From positions 1 to 39,855 of the forward strand of contig JAJZYH010000016.1 of NCBI GenBank assembly GCA_021798195.1: a stretch of DNA of 39,855 nt. Reading direction: 5' to 3'. The notes under the pieces were generated by a model. That model saw only the letters and a list, made by a program, of their open reading frames with translations, had not been told where the DNA came from and ran no database searches. A program made the translations under genes and the position numbers. Position 1 is the first letter of the stretch. Every line of letters starts with the position of its first letter. Positions 31,732 to 39,855 of this stretch are shown here, in pieces. The stretch comes from Thermoplasmata archaeon. GTDB taxonomy: Archaea > Thermoplasmatota > Thermoplasmata > Lutacidiplasmatales > UBA184.

Positions 31732-32577
31732 ATGGCGCGGGAAGGGACGGGCCGCCTCGCCCGCTACGCGTTCCGGATCGGGTACCTCGCCGAAGGCTTC
31801 CTGGGGTACGCCCGCCAGCCCGGGGGGGAGACCGTGGAGGGGACCCTGCGGCGGGAGATCCTGAGACGGGGGCTCGCCCCGGACGAGGAGCGGATGCAGC
31901 TCCAGAGCGCGAGCCGGACCGACCGGGGGGTCCACGCGCTGGGGAACGTCATCGCGTTCAACACCCCCTGGTCGGGTCCTTCGGTGGCGCGGGCGCTGGA
32001 TGCCGTGGACCCGCGGATCTTCTGCTTCGGGTACGCCCCGGTCCCTCCCACGTTCCAGCCGCGTCGGGCCCGATCCCGGTGGTACCGCTACCTCCTCCCC
32101 CGGGAAGGGCATGACCCGGCATCCTGGCGCGCCATGGCCACCTGGTTCCTGGGCGAGCACGAGTTCGCGAGCTTCTCCCGGCGGGACCGGGGGGAGGGCC
32201 CCACCCGCCGGACGGTGGAGAGCTTTCGGGTCTCGGGGGAAGGCCCCTGGCTCCTCCTCGACGTGCGGGCCCCTTCCTTCCTCTGGCATCAGGTCCGCAA
32301 GATGGTGGGAGCCATGGAGGAGGTGGCCGCGGGACGGATCCCCGGGGCCAGGGTCCAGGCGGCGCTCCGGGGGGAGACCCGCCTCACGGTGCCCCTCGCG
32401 GACCCGTCCCGCCTCGTCCTCATGGAGGTGCTCTACGATTTCCGCTGGCGCGAAGGTTCGCGCTCCCCCCGCGCCCACCGCCGGTTCCTCGAGGAGGCGC
32501 TGGCCGCGGCGCGGCTCAGGGGGACGCTCCTGGGCTGGTTCCAGGAGAGGGTGCTCGCATCCACGTCGGACCCGTAG
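31732..32577 (+). CDS. truA: tRNA pseudouridine synthase A
   Basis: This is a 281-residue enzyme that modifies uridines 38-40 in the tRNA anticodon arm. SASRTDRGVHALGN holds the catalytic Asp64, the conserved Tyr is at 120, and HQVRKMVG (186-193) is the C-terminal signature. The N-terminal FRIGYLAEGFLGYARQP segment is the first strand and loop. Archaea usually have a TruA with this short size. Its last 145 bases overlap, tail to tail, the end of the longer carB frame. Confidence 0.93.
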   Translation: MAREGTGRLARYAFRIGYLAEGFLGYARQPGGETVEGTLRREILRRGLAPDEERMQLQSASRTDRGVHALGNVIAFNTPWSGPSVARALDAVDPRIFCFGYAPVPPTFQPRRARSRWYRYLLPREGHDPASWRAMATWFLGEHEFASFSRRDRGEGPTRRTVESFRVSGEGPWLLLDVRAPSFLWHQVRKMVGAMEEVAAGRIPGARVQAALRGETRLTVPLADPSRLVLMEVLYDFRWREGSRSPRAHRRFLEEALAAARLRGTLLGWFQERVLASTSDP

Positions 32578-35500
32578 AACGCCTCCACGGTGAGGGGATG
32601 GTCCTGGAGCCAGGAGAGTCCCTCGACGTAGGCGGTGAACGTCTCCATGGAGGTGAACAGCGGGATCCCCAGCTCGATGGAGCGCCGGCGGAGCACGTAG
32701 TCGTCCTCCAGCATCCGCTCGAACTTCTCCTGCGAGAACGACGCCGGGACGTTGAGGATGAGGTCCAGCTCCCCGTTCTCGAGGGCGGTCCTCAGGTTGG
32801 GCTCCCGCTCCGGCTCCATGATCTTGTAGAGGGTGTCCACCCGGGAGAGCCCCCGGGCCCGGAGGAGGTTCGCGGTGTCCTCGGTGGCGTAGAGGTGGAA
32901 GTCCAGGCGGTCCAGGGTCCGCGCCACCGGCACCAGGAGCTCCTTGAGGGCGGGTCCTCCCACGGAGAGGAAGGCCCGGCCTCCCCGGGGCACGAGCTTC
33001 ACGCCGGTGGCCACCAGGGCCTTCACGAGGGCATCGGCGAAGGTGGGCCCGAAGCAGGCCACCTCCCCCGTGGACTGCATCTCCACTCCCAATAGGGGGT
33101 CGGCCCCCTCCACCTGGAAGAACGAGAACTGGGGGACCTTCACGCCCCACCGGCCGAACGGGAGCGGCGCCACGCCGCCACGGGAGACCTGCCGTCCCAG
33201 GACCGCGCGGGCCGCCTCCCGCAGGACCGGGATCCGGCTCGCCTTCCCCACGAAGGGGAGGGAACGGGACGCGCGCAGGTTGAGCTCGATCACCGAGACG
33301 TCCTCCCCCACCGCCAGGTACTGGATGTTGAAGGGCCCCCGGATGGTGAGTGCCTTGGCGAGGGACTCCGCCACCCGGAGCATCTTCTCCTGCACGGCGA
33401 AGGAGGTGCGGCGCGGGGGCAGGACCAGGATGGCGTCCCCGGAATGGACGCCCGCCCGCTCCACGTGCTCCAGGATCCCCGCCACGAGGACGCGTTCCCC
33501 GTCGCTCACGGCGTCGAGGTCGAGTTCCGTGGCCCCCTCGATGAACTTGGTGATGACCACGGGGTACTCGGGGGAGATCCGGACGGCGCCCGAGAGGAAC
33601 TGCTGCATGTCGGCCCGCCCCGGGATCACCCGCATGGCGGCCCCGCTGAGCACGTAGGACGGGCGGACCAGCACGGGATAGCCCACCGAATCGGCGAAGG
33701 CCTCCGCGTCCGCGAGCGTGGTGAACGCCTTCCAGGCGGGCTGCGGGATCCCCAACCGCTCGCAGAGGCGGGAGAACCGGCTCCGGTCCTCCGCCGTGTC
33801 GATGCTGTCGCTGGAGGTCCCCAGGATGGGGATCCCGCAGGCGGCGAGGAGGGGGGTGAGGTTCTGCGCCAGCTGGCTCCCCACGCAGGTCACCACGCCC
33901 CGGAAGAGCTCCTTGTCGAAGAGGTCCCGGACCCGCTCCAGCGTGATCTCGTCGAAGTAGAGGCGGTCCGAGCGGTCGTAATCCGTGCTCACCGTCTCGG
34001 GGTTGGAGTTCAGGACCACCACGGCGGGGACCCCTTCGGCCTTGAGCCCGTCCACCAGGTTCATGGTGGACCAGTCGAACTCCACGGAGCTCCCGATCCG
34101 GTAGGGACCGGCGCCCAGGACGAGGACGCTCCCCTTGGGGACCGGCCCCACGTCGTCCGCGTCGGCCCAGTAGGTGAGGTAGAGGTAGTTGGTCCGGCTG
34201 GGCCATTCGTTGGCGAGGGTGTCGATCATCCGGACGTGGGGCACGATGCCCGACGCCACCCGGAGGCGCCGGATCTCCTCCTCGTCGCGCCCCAGGAGGC
34301 GGGCCACCGCCCGGTCCGAGAGCCCGTGGCGCTTCGCCCGCCGCAGGAGATCCTCTCCCGGAGGACGGCCGGCGCCGGCGCGGAGTTCCCGCGCCGTCCG
34401 TTGCACCTCCTCGAGCCCCCGGACGAACCAGGCATCGATCCAGCTCAAGGAGGCGATCTCCTCCACCGGGATCCCCGCCTCGAGCGCCTCCAGCACATGG
34501 GTGAGGATCTGGGGGGTGGGGGCCGCGAGGTCCGCCTTGATCTCCTCGGGGGGGCGCGGATGCTCCGGAGGGAGGAGGTCCGCGCGCGGGTCGCACATGC
34601 GCACCGCCTTGAGGAGGGCCTCCGGGAACGTGGCGCCGATCCCCATGGTCTCCCCCACGGACTTCATGGACGGCCCCAGTCGCCGCTCCGAGCGGGAGAA
34701 CTTCTCGAGGTCCCATCGGGGGTGCTTCACCACCACGTAGTCCAGCGCGGGCTCGAAGCAGGCCGTGGTCACCCCCGTGACGCGGTTCTTGAGCTCGGGG
34801 AGGGTGTAGCCCAGGGCGAGCTTCGCCGCCACGTAGGCGAGGGGGTAGCCGGTGGCCTTGCTCGCCAGGGCGCTACTGCGGGAGAGCCGGGCGTTGATCT
34901 CGATGGCGTAGTACTCCTCGTTCTCGGGGTCCAGCGCGAACTGGATGTTGCACTCCCCCACGATGCCGGCGGCATCGGCCGCCCGGAGGGCGGCCGCGCG
35001 GAGCAACTGGTACTCGGAGTCGGTGAGCGTCTGGGACGGGGCGATGACGAAGTTGTCCCCGGTGTGGACCCGCATCCCCAGGATGTTCTCCATGTTGCAG
35101 ACCGTGAGGCCGTTCCCGCGGGCATCCCGCACCACCTCGTACTCGATCTGCTTGAAGCGGCCCACGTAGCGCTCCAGGAGGATCTGGTGGGTGGGGCTGG
35201 TCCGGAGCCCCCTCTGGGCCACCCGCACGAGCTCCTCCGGGGTCCGGGCGATGCCGCCCCCCTTTCCCCCCAGGGTGAAGGCCACGCGGCACATCACGGG
35301 GAATCCCAGCTCCTTCGCCGTGGCGAGGGCCTCCTCCGCGGAGTACACCGCCCGGCTCTGCAGGACCGGCACGTGGGCCCGCTGCATCAGGCGGACGAAA
35401 CGGGCCCGGTCCTCGGTCTCCTCGATGCCCCGGATGGGGGTCCCCAGCACCCGGACCCCCAGGCGGCGCAAGGTCCCCTGGCGGGAGAGCGAGACGCCGC

Positions 35501-35789
35501 AGTTGAGCGCGGTCTGCCCTCCGAAGGAGAGAAGGAGCGCGTCGGCGCGCTCGCTCTCCAGAATGGGCTCCACGAACTCCGGGGTCACCGGCTGGAAGTA
35601 CACGCGTCCGTGGCGCGGGGGGTCGGTCTGGAGGGTGGCGATGTTGGGGTTCACCACCACGGTGTAGACGCCCTCCTCCTCCAGCGCCTTGATGCACTGG
35701 GATCCCGAGTAGTCGAACTCGCCGGCCTCCCCGATCTTCAGGGCTCCGCTCCCCAGGAGGACGGCCCGGGAGGGGAGCTGGGGGGGCAT
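32433..35789 (-). CDS. carB: Carbamoyl-phosphate synthase large subunit
   Basis: This 1118-residue subunit makes carbamoyl phosphate from bicarbonate, ammonia and two ATP for arginine and pyrimidine synthesis. The first half opens with GSGALKIGEAGEFDYSGSQ (in short form) and the second with VLVLGAGPYRIGSSVEFDWS, the two matching ATP-grasp synthetase halves. The C-terminus is the allosteric MGS-like domain ending near TVEAFYG. About 40 more basic, low-complexity residues follow before the TAG, and they are antisense to truA, so the end of the conserved protein is near 32575. ATG at 35789 overlaps the carA TGA as TGATG, so the two subunits are co-translated. Confidence 0.95.
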   Translation of the reverse strand: MPPQLPSRAVLLGSGALKIGEAGEFDYSGSQCIKALEEEGVYTVVVNPNIATLQTDPPRHGRVYFQPVTPEFVEPILESERADALLLSFGGQTALNCGVSLSRQGTLRRLGVRVLGTPIRGIEETEDRARFVRLMQRAHVPVLQSRAVYSAEEALATAKELGFPVMCRVAFTLGGKGGGIARTPEELVRVAQRGLRTSPTHQILLERYVGRFKQIEYEVVRDARGNGLTVCNMENILGMRVHTGDNFVIAPSQTLTDSEYQLLRAAALRAADAAGIVGECNIQFALDPENEEYYAIEINARLSRSSALASKATGYPLAYVAAKLALGYTLPELKNRVTGVTTACFEPALDYVVVKHPRWDLEKFSRSERRLGPSMKSVGETMGIGATFPEALLKAVRMCDPRADLLPPEHPRPPEEIKADLAAPTPQILTHVLEALEAGIPVEEIASLSWIDAWFVRGLEEVQRTARELRAGAGRPPGEDLLRRAKRHGLSDRAVARLLGRDEEEIRRLRVASGIVPHVRMIDTLANEWPSRTNYLYLTYWADADDVGPVPKGSVLVLGAGPYRIGSSVEFDWSTMNLVDGLKAEGVPAVVVLNSNPETVSTDYDRSDRLYFDEITLERVRDLFDKELFRGVVTCVGSQLAQNLTPLLAACGIPILGTSSDSIDTAEDRSRFSRLCERLGIPQPAWKAFTTLADAEAFADSVGYPVLVRPSYVLSGAAMRVIPGRADMQQFLSGAVRISPEYPVVITKFIEGATELDLDAVSDGERVLVAGILEHVERAGVHSGDAILVLPPRRTSFAVQEKMLRVAESLAKALTIRGPFNIQYLAVGEDVSVIELNLRASRSLPFVGKASRIPVLREAARAVLGRQVSRGGVAPLPFGRWGVKVPQFSFFQVEGADPLLGVEMQSTGEVACFGPTFADALVKALVATGVKLVPRGGRAFLSVGGPALKELLVPVARTLDRLDFHLYATEDTANLLRARGLSRVDTLYKIMEPEREPNLRTALENGELDLILNVPASFSQEKFERMLEDDYVLRRRSIELGIPLFTSMETFTAYVEGLSWLQDHPLTVEAFYGSDVDASTLSWNQPRSVPLSRAAASASSRNRRWARGEREPSRQRKS

Positions 35790-36895
35790 CAGCGGGACCT
35801 CCGGACCTTCTCCGCGAAGAGGTCGAACACGAAGCTCGCCTCGCGGGGGCCGGGGCCCCCCTCGGGGTGGCCCTGGATGCCGATCACCCGTCCCCGCGCG
35901 TCCCGGAACGCCTCCAGGGTCCCGTCATCGGGGTTCTGGGCCCACGGGGAGAAGCCACTCGCCGAGAGCGTGGCGGGGTCCACGGCATACCCGTGGTTCT
36001 CGGACAGGATGTAGGCCCGCCCGTCGAGGAAGACCACCGGCTTGTTCTGCCCCCGGTGGCCGTACTTGAGCTTGAAGGTGCGCCCCCCCCGGGACAGCGC
36101 GAGGAGCTGGTGGCCCAGGCAGATCCCCAGGGTGGGGAGGTCCCGCGCAGCGGACGCGGAGAGGGTCTCCACCACGGGGGCGAGGGTGGCGGGGTCCCCC
36201 GGGCCGTTCCCCACCACGAGGCCCCGGATCCGGTGCCCGTCGAACTTCTCCGGGAGGGGTTCGCCGGGAGGGAGCCGGAGCACGTCGAGACCTCGGCGCA
36301 GAAGGGACCTCAGGATGCTCGTCTTGCAGCCGCAATCGATCACCGCCACCGTGGGGGCGCGGGGAGCGCGGGAAGCGACCCAGGCGGCCCGCCGGGGGGA
36401 GACCTGGGCGAGGAAATCCTCCTCCTCGTAGCGCGGCGCCTTCCCCAGGCGGGCGAGGAGGCTCTCGGGGGAAGGGATCGTCCGGCCCACGGCCACGATC
36501 CCGCGCATGACCCCGCTGGACCGCAGGTGCTCCGTGAGCCGCCGGGTGTCCAACCCCTGGATCCCGGGGATGCCCGAGCGGCGGAGCCACTCCGGAAGGC
36601 TCAAGCGGGAGTTCCAGTGGTGGGGGTCGGCGAGGGACCGGACCAGCATGGCCCGGACCTGCATCTCACCCGACTCGAACCCCGCCGGGAGACCCCAGGC
36701 GTCCCGGGCCCGGAGGGAGGGCACCCCGTAGTTCCCCAGGATGGGGTACGTGAAGGTGAGGATCTGCCCCCGATAGGACGGATCGGTGAGCGCCTCGGGG
36801 TACCCCACCATGCCGGTGGTGAAGACCACCTCCCCCGTGGTCACGGCGGGGGCGCCGAACCCGGCGCCGTCGAACCGGGTCCCATCCTCGAGCAC
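35789..36895 (-). CDS. carA: Carbamoyl-phosphate synthase small (glutaminase) subunit
   Basis: This is a 368-residue protein that releases ammonia from glutamine for CarB. The N-terminal domain opens LEDGTRFDG with TTGMVGYPEALTDPSY, the CarA signature. The class I glutaminase triad is Cys259 in GICLGHQ, His343 and Glu345 in GHPEG. Family members usually have a few residues before LEDG, and here the first canonical start is a GTG directly before it, so the protein may begin a little upstream at a weaker codon. The probable promoter is TTTTAGA at 36985-36991, giving a leader of about 65 bases. Confidence 0.94.
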   Translation of the reverse strand: MLEDGTRFDGAGFGAPAVTTGEVVFTTGMVGYPEALTDPSYRGQILTFTYPILGNYGVPSLRARDAWGLPAGFESGEMQVRAMLVRSLADPHHWNSRLSLPEWLRRSGIPGIQGLDTRRLTEHLRSSGVMRGIVAVGRTIPSPESLLARLGKAPRYEEEDFLAQVSPRRAAWVASRAPRAPTVAVIDCGCKTSILRSLLRRGLDVLRLPPGEPLPEKFDGHRIRGLVVGNGPGDPATLAPVVETLSASAARDLPTLGICLGHQLLALSRGGRTFKLKYGHRGQNKPVVFLDGRAYILSENHGYAVDPATLSASGFSPWAQNPDDGTLEAFRDARGRVIGIQGHPEGGPGPREASFVFDLFAEKVRRSR

Positions 36896-36984
36896 GAGGC
36901 GCCCCGAGAGCGGCGCCGGCCCCGAACGGTCCCCTCGCTCGGCCCGGATCAGAGGTCACCCGGCGGATTCGCACTGGGGGAGAA

Positions 36985-37024
36985 TCTAAAAGGATTGCGA
37001 CCGCCGGACGGACAATTGGTATAG
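36985..37024. promoter_or_regulatory. Divergent AT-rich promoter pair between carA and the STAND ATPase gene
   Basis: TCTAAAA (36985-36991) reads TTTTAGA on the minus strand and can serve carA. TATAG (37020-37024) within GGTATAGC, plus the same TCTAAAA, can serve the plus-strand gene at 37036. This is the most AT-rich segment of the surrounding DNA. Confidence 0.45.
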
Positions 37025-37035
37025 CAGTTGTCCCC

Positions 37036-39696
37036 TTGGAAGTACCGTTGAGCGACCCCGCACCACGCCGGCCCCACACCGTGGGGCGGGAGAAGGAACT
37101 GGCCCAGATCTGGGAGGCGCTCCGGAGGGCGGAGTCCGGCGTGGGATCCACGCTCATCCTCACGGGCCCCGCGGGGATCGGCAAGACCCACCTGCTCGCC
37201 CGGGCGGTCCGGGAAGCCCGCGAACGGCGCATGCACATCCTGGTGAGCACCGGAAGCTACGGGGATTTCTCGCCGTACCGCATGTGGAACATGGCGTTCC
37301 GGATCCGGGAATCGGCCTACGGAGAGGAGGAGAGCTCCCCCTCGATCCCGCCGGCCGCCCCCTACGCGTTCGTCGGGCCGGAAGAGGCTCCCCCGTCGTC
37401 CGGGACGCCCACCGATCCGAGCGATGCCGGGTGGCAATGGCCCCCGGTCCGCTCGGAACTCCCCGATGAGTGGCTTCCGGTGTCCCACATGACCTACCGG
37501 ATCCGGGAGAGGCTCCGGGCCATGTCCCGGGAGCACCCCGTCCTGGTGGTCCTCGACGATCTGCATTGGGCGGACGTCTCCTCCCTGGAGGTGTTCATGG
37601 CCCTGAGCCAGGACCTCCGGGAATCCCCCGTGCTCTTCCTGGGTGCCTATATCCCGGAGGAGGCCGAGGCCAACTGGAAACGTCGTCTGCGCATCTCCGA
37701 GCGCACCCTCCCGGAAGTGATCCGCTTCATGGATGCCGAGGAGATCCCGGTCCCACCGCTCACCCGTGCGGAGGCCCTGGAATTCCTCAAGGCCCGATCC
37801 GGGTCCACCTTCGGGGAACGTGGGGAGCTCGGGGACCGGATCTGGGAGATCTCCCAGGGGAACCCCTACCACATCGAACTCCTCGCGAGAGATCCCAGGA
37901 GGGTGGATCTGGACGGGGAGCGGAAGAGCGCGGAGGCCCTTCCCCCGGGGGGAAGTCCCTCCCGGGACCCCCCGTTCGAAGCCTACCTGGAGGAGAGCCT
38001 GGCCACCCTCTCCCCGGAGGAGAGGGACATCCTGACCGTCGCGGCCGTCCTGGGGAATCCCTTCGACGGCCGGGTGGTGGGGGAACTCTTTCCCGAGGTC
38101 CCGGACATGGGCGCCGTCCTGAGCTCGCTCCGGGACAAGCATTCCTTGATCCGGTCCATGACCTCCCCGTTCTGGTACTTCGAGCATCCCACCATGCACC
38201 GGGCGATCCTGAAGCTCACTCCGCCCGAGGCGCTGGTCCGTGCCAACCGGAAGGTGGGGGATTGGATGACCGAGCACGTGTCGGACCGGCCGGAGACCAT
38301 CGCCCGCCATTTCCTCAAGGCGGGGGCGCCGGCCGTCTCCTCCCCCTGGCTCTCGGAGGCATGGGAGGCGGCCCGCAACCGCGGGGACGGCGAGGCGATG
38401 GTGCGGATCGCGCGATGGGGGAGGCAGCTTGCGACCCCCGCCTTGGAGGGTTCCGATGGGGCGTACCGGTGGGAGTTCCGGGAGGCGCTGGGCTGGTGGA
38501 GCCTGGGGCAGCCCACCGAGGCCCTCTCCCTCCTCGAGTCCGCCCGCCGGGGGACCCCTCCCGGACTCGCCTCCGTCCAGGTCCTCTGCGCCCTGGCCGA
38601 GATCCGATCCGAATTGGGGGAGTTGGACACGGCCGAGCGGCACCTCGCGGAGGCGCGGCAGGAGCCGGTGGAGGCGGAATCGGCGGACCTCGCGGGGGGG
38701 TTGGTGGGCGCCACCCAGCTCCTCATTTGGGGGAAGTTCCACGATTACCAGCGGATCCGGCAAGAGGGGCCGGACCTCCTGGACCAGCTCAAGAGCTCGG
38801 CGGCGCCCCGGGACGTCCTCCGCATCGCGCACTACCTCACCTATGCCTATCTTTCCGCGGGGGAGTTCGAGATGGCCGAGCGGCAGATCCGGGAGACCGC
38901 GGAGTTCGCGGAACGGTTCCAGCAAGGGACATCCCAACTCCAGATCCAGCAGGACCGCGCCGCTCTGGAACTGCAACGGGGACACCTTCGGGAGGCGGAG
39001 AGGCTCCTGCGGCCCGTGGTGCAAGCCTACCGACGATCCTCGAGCCTTCCGGACCTGGTGGTCGCCCTGGGGAACCTGGGGGAGGTTCTTGCCGATATGG
39101 GCCGCCACGTCGAGGCGAAGGGCATCCTCCAGGAAGGCTGGCAGCTGGGACACATGGTAGGGGGCCTTCGGCTCCAGCATAACACGGCGGCGCTCATCGC
39201 GCTGGAGGAGGTGGAGATGGGGAATGCCCATGCCGGACTCGCCCTCGCCGAGGAGCTTTTGGAGGACCCGCTGGTTGCCAAGAACCGGGAGATCTGGCCC
39301 CTCCTGCAGGGGATCCGAGGGTTGGCCCTGAGCATCCTGGGGCATCTCGAGGAGGTCCGCGCCTCCCTGCCCCGGTTCGGGACGGAGCGGGCGGGTCAGT
39401 ACCGCCTCCCCGTGGCGGTCCTGCGGGGCAGCATGCTCACCGCGGTGGGAGATCTCGCGGAGGCCCAGGCCACCTATCTGGAGGCGCTGGAGACCGCCCG
39501 GTCGTCCGGCCGGCGTCTCTACGAGGGCGTGATCCTGATGAACCTGGGCAATTTCCACGCCCGAAACGGAGAGGTGGAGAGGGCGCGCCAGCTCTACTCC
39601 GAGGCGGAACGGATCCTGCGGGAGTGCGGGGCCATCCCCCGGGCGGACATGGCTGCGGCCCGCCGATCGGCCCTCGACGCCGTGGGGGCGGGGTGA
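37036..39696 (+). CDS. STAND/AAA_16-type ATPase with TPR repeats
   Basis: This is an 886-residue cytosolic signalling protein. Residues 15-330 form the NTPase domain: GREKEL opening, Walker A GPAGIGKT (44-51), Walker B VVLDDLHWAD (about 170-180), and a winged-helix-like region near residues 310-400 (LATLSPEERDILTVAAVL). The rest, from about 440 to 870, is alpha-helical with TPR-like pairs (WWSLGQPTEALSLLE; LSAGEFEMAERQI; GDLAEAQATYLEALE; LGNFHARNGEVERARQLYSEAERIL). It resembles the LuxR/MalT and adenylate-cyclase-associated ATPases but has no C-terminal HTH. Such proteins oligomerise on ligand binding. The first TTG is used; a TTG at 37048 and a GTG at the VGREKEL region are alternatives. Trigger unknown. 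Confidence 0.8.
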   Translation: MEVPLSDPAPRRPHTVGREKELAQIWEALRRAESGVGSTLILTGPAGIGKTHLLARAVREARERRMHILVSTGSYGDFSPYRMWNMAFRIRESAYGEEESSPSIPPAAPYAFVGPEEAPPSSGTPTDPSDAGWQWPPVRSELPDEWLPVSHMTYRIRERLRAMSREHPVLVVLDDLHWADVSSLEVFMALSQDLRESPVLFLGAYIPEEAEANWKRRLRISERTLPEVIRFMDAEEIPVPPLTRAEALEFLKARSGSTFGERGELGDRIWEISQGNPYHIELLARDPRRVDLDGERKSAEALPPGGSPSRDPPFEAYLEESLATLSPEERDILTVAAVLGNPFDGRVVGELFPEVPDMGAVLSSLRDKHSLIRSMTSPFWYFEHPTMHRAILKLTPPEALVRANRKVGDWMTEHVSDRPETIARHFLKAGAPAVSSPWLSEAWEAARNRGDGEAMVRIARWGRQLATPALEGSDGAYRWEFREALGWWSLGQPTEALSLLESARRGTPPGLASVQVLCALAEIRSELGELDTAERHLAEARQEPVEAESADLAGGLVGATQLLIWGKFHDYQRIRQEGPDLLDQLKSSAAPRDVLRIAHYLTYAYLSAGEFEMAERQIRETAEFAERFQQGTSQLQIQQDRAALELQRGHLREAERLLRPVVQAYRRSSSLPDLVVALGNLGEVLADMGRHVEAKGILQEGWQLGHMVGGLRLQHNTAALIALEEVEMGNAHAGLALAEELLEDPLVAKNREIWPLLQGIRGLALSILGHLEEVRASLPRFGTERAGQYRLPVAVLRGSMLTAVGDLAEAQATYLEALETARSSGRRLYEGVILMNLGNFHARNGEVERARQLYSEAERILRECGAIPRADMAAARRSALDAVGAG

Positions 39697-39754
39697 GGGT
39701 GGGCGTCGTTCCCATGCTTGTCCGGTCCCATCCTCCATGGAGGATTGATCCCCC

Positions 39755-39855
39755 GTGACGGGTTTCGCGCGGTTGCGGACGCAGTACGACATCGTGGTGC
39801 TGGGGGGAGGCCACGCGGGTCTCCAGGCGGGCCTCAAGGCCGCGCTCCTCCACCA
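39755..39855 (+). CDS. FAD/NAD(P)-binding oxidoreductase, N-terminal fragment
   Basis: The frame starts at GTG with GGAGG at 39739-39743 and runs off the window. Its 33 complete residues include YDIVVLGGGHAGLQAG, the dinucleotide-binding GxGxxG beta-alpha-beta motif of FAD- or NAD(P)-dependent flavoproteins such as thioredoxin reductase-like or sulfide:quinone-reductase-like enzymes. The subfamily cannot be decided. Confidence 0.7.
   Translation, partial: MTGFARLRTQYDIVVLGGGHAGLQAGLKAALLH

Overview
The window is chromosomal DNA from a very GC-rich archaeon, probably a member of the Thermoplasmatota. The archaeal signs are TATA-like boxes 22 to 30 bases before several starts (often with no ribosome binding site), an archaeal/eukaryotic-type tryptophanyl-tRNA synthetase, an RPA/SSB-like single-domain OB-fold protein, a dolichyl-phosphate-mannose-synthase-like glycosyltransferase and giant PKD-repeat surface proteins. 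The Thermoplasmata placement rests on general gene content, including a GH15 trehalase/glucoamylase next to a sugar ABC transporter and surface proteins joined to winged helices. It is an inference. GTG and TTG starts are common. The high GC content makes long meaningless antisense ORFs over most genes.

Layout. 1-2172: end of a sugar ABC-transporter ATPase and a GH15 alpha-glucan or trehalose hydrolase. 2198-7779: a stand-alone Cas4-like nuclease, an unknown protein, an atypical SDR, a 40-residue membrane peptide, a sequon-rich surface glycoprotein divergent from an HTH regulator, and a rhodanese. 7818-17016: a surface-glycan locus with a Wzx-type flippase, a nucleotide-sugar SDR, three GT4 glycosyltransferases, a DUF2079 membrane protein and a GT2 DPM1-like enzyme. 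17068-17319 is a small membrane protein. 28547-39855: housekeeping genes trpS, ssb, a thioredoxin-like/RAM fusion, truA and carAB, then a STAND-type ATPase with TPRs and the start of a flavoprotein.

The most interesting part is a tightly packed minus-strand operon from 28377 down to 17360. In transcription order it encodes: a 1787-residue secreted protein with about 16 PKD/Ig-like repeats, one membrane anchor and a cytoplasmic winged helix; a VirB2/TrbC-like two-helix pilin (ATGA overlap with the preceding gene); a polytopic VirB6/CedA-like channel protein; a PrgI/VirB3-like membrane protein; a small polytopic membrane protein; a VirB4-type ATPase with intact Walker A and B motifs (TGATG coupling); and two uncharacterised soluble proteins. 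No relaxase, VirD4 coupling protein, integrase or repeat boundary is visible. This matches the architecture of the archaeal DNA-import systems that are homologous to conjugation machines (Ced in Sulfolobales, Ted in Thermoproteales) rather than a mobile conjugative element. I propose it as a domesticated DNA-uptake or exchange apparatus with its own adhesin/sensor. The core assignments come from sequence patterns. The DNA-import function is inferred.
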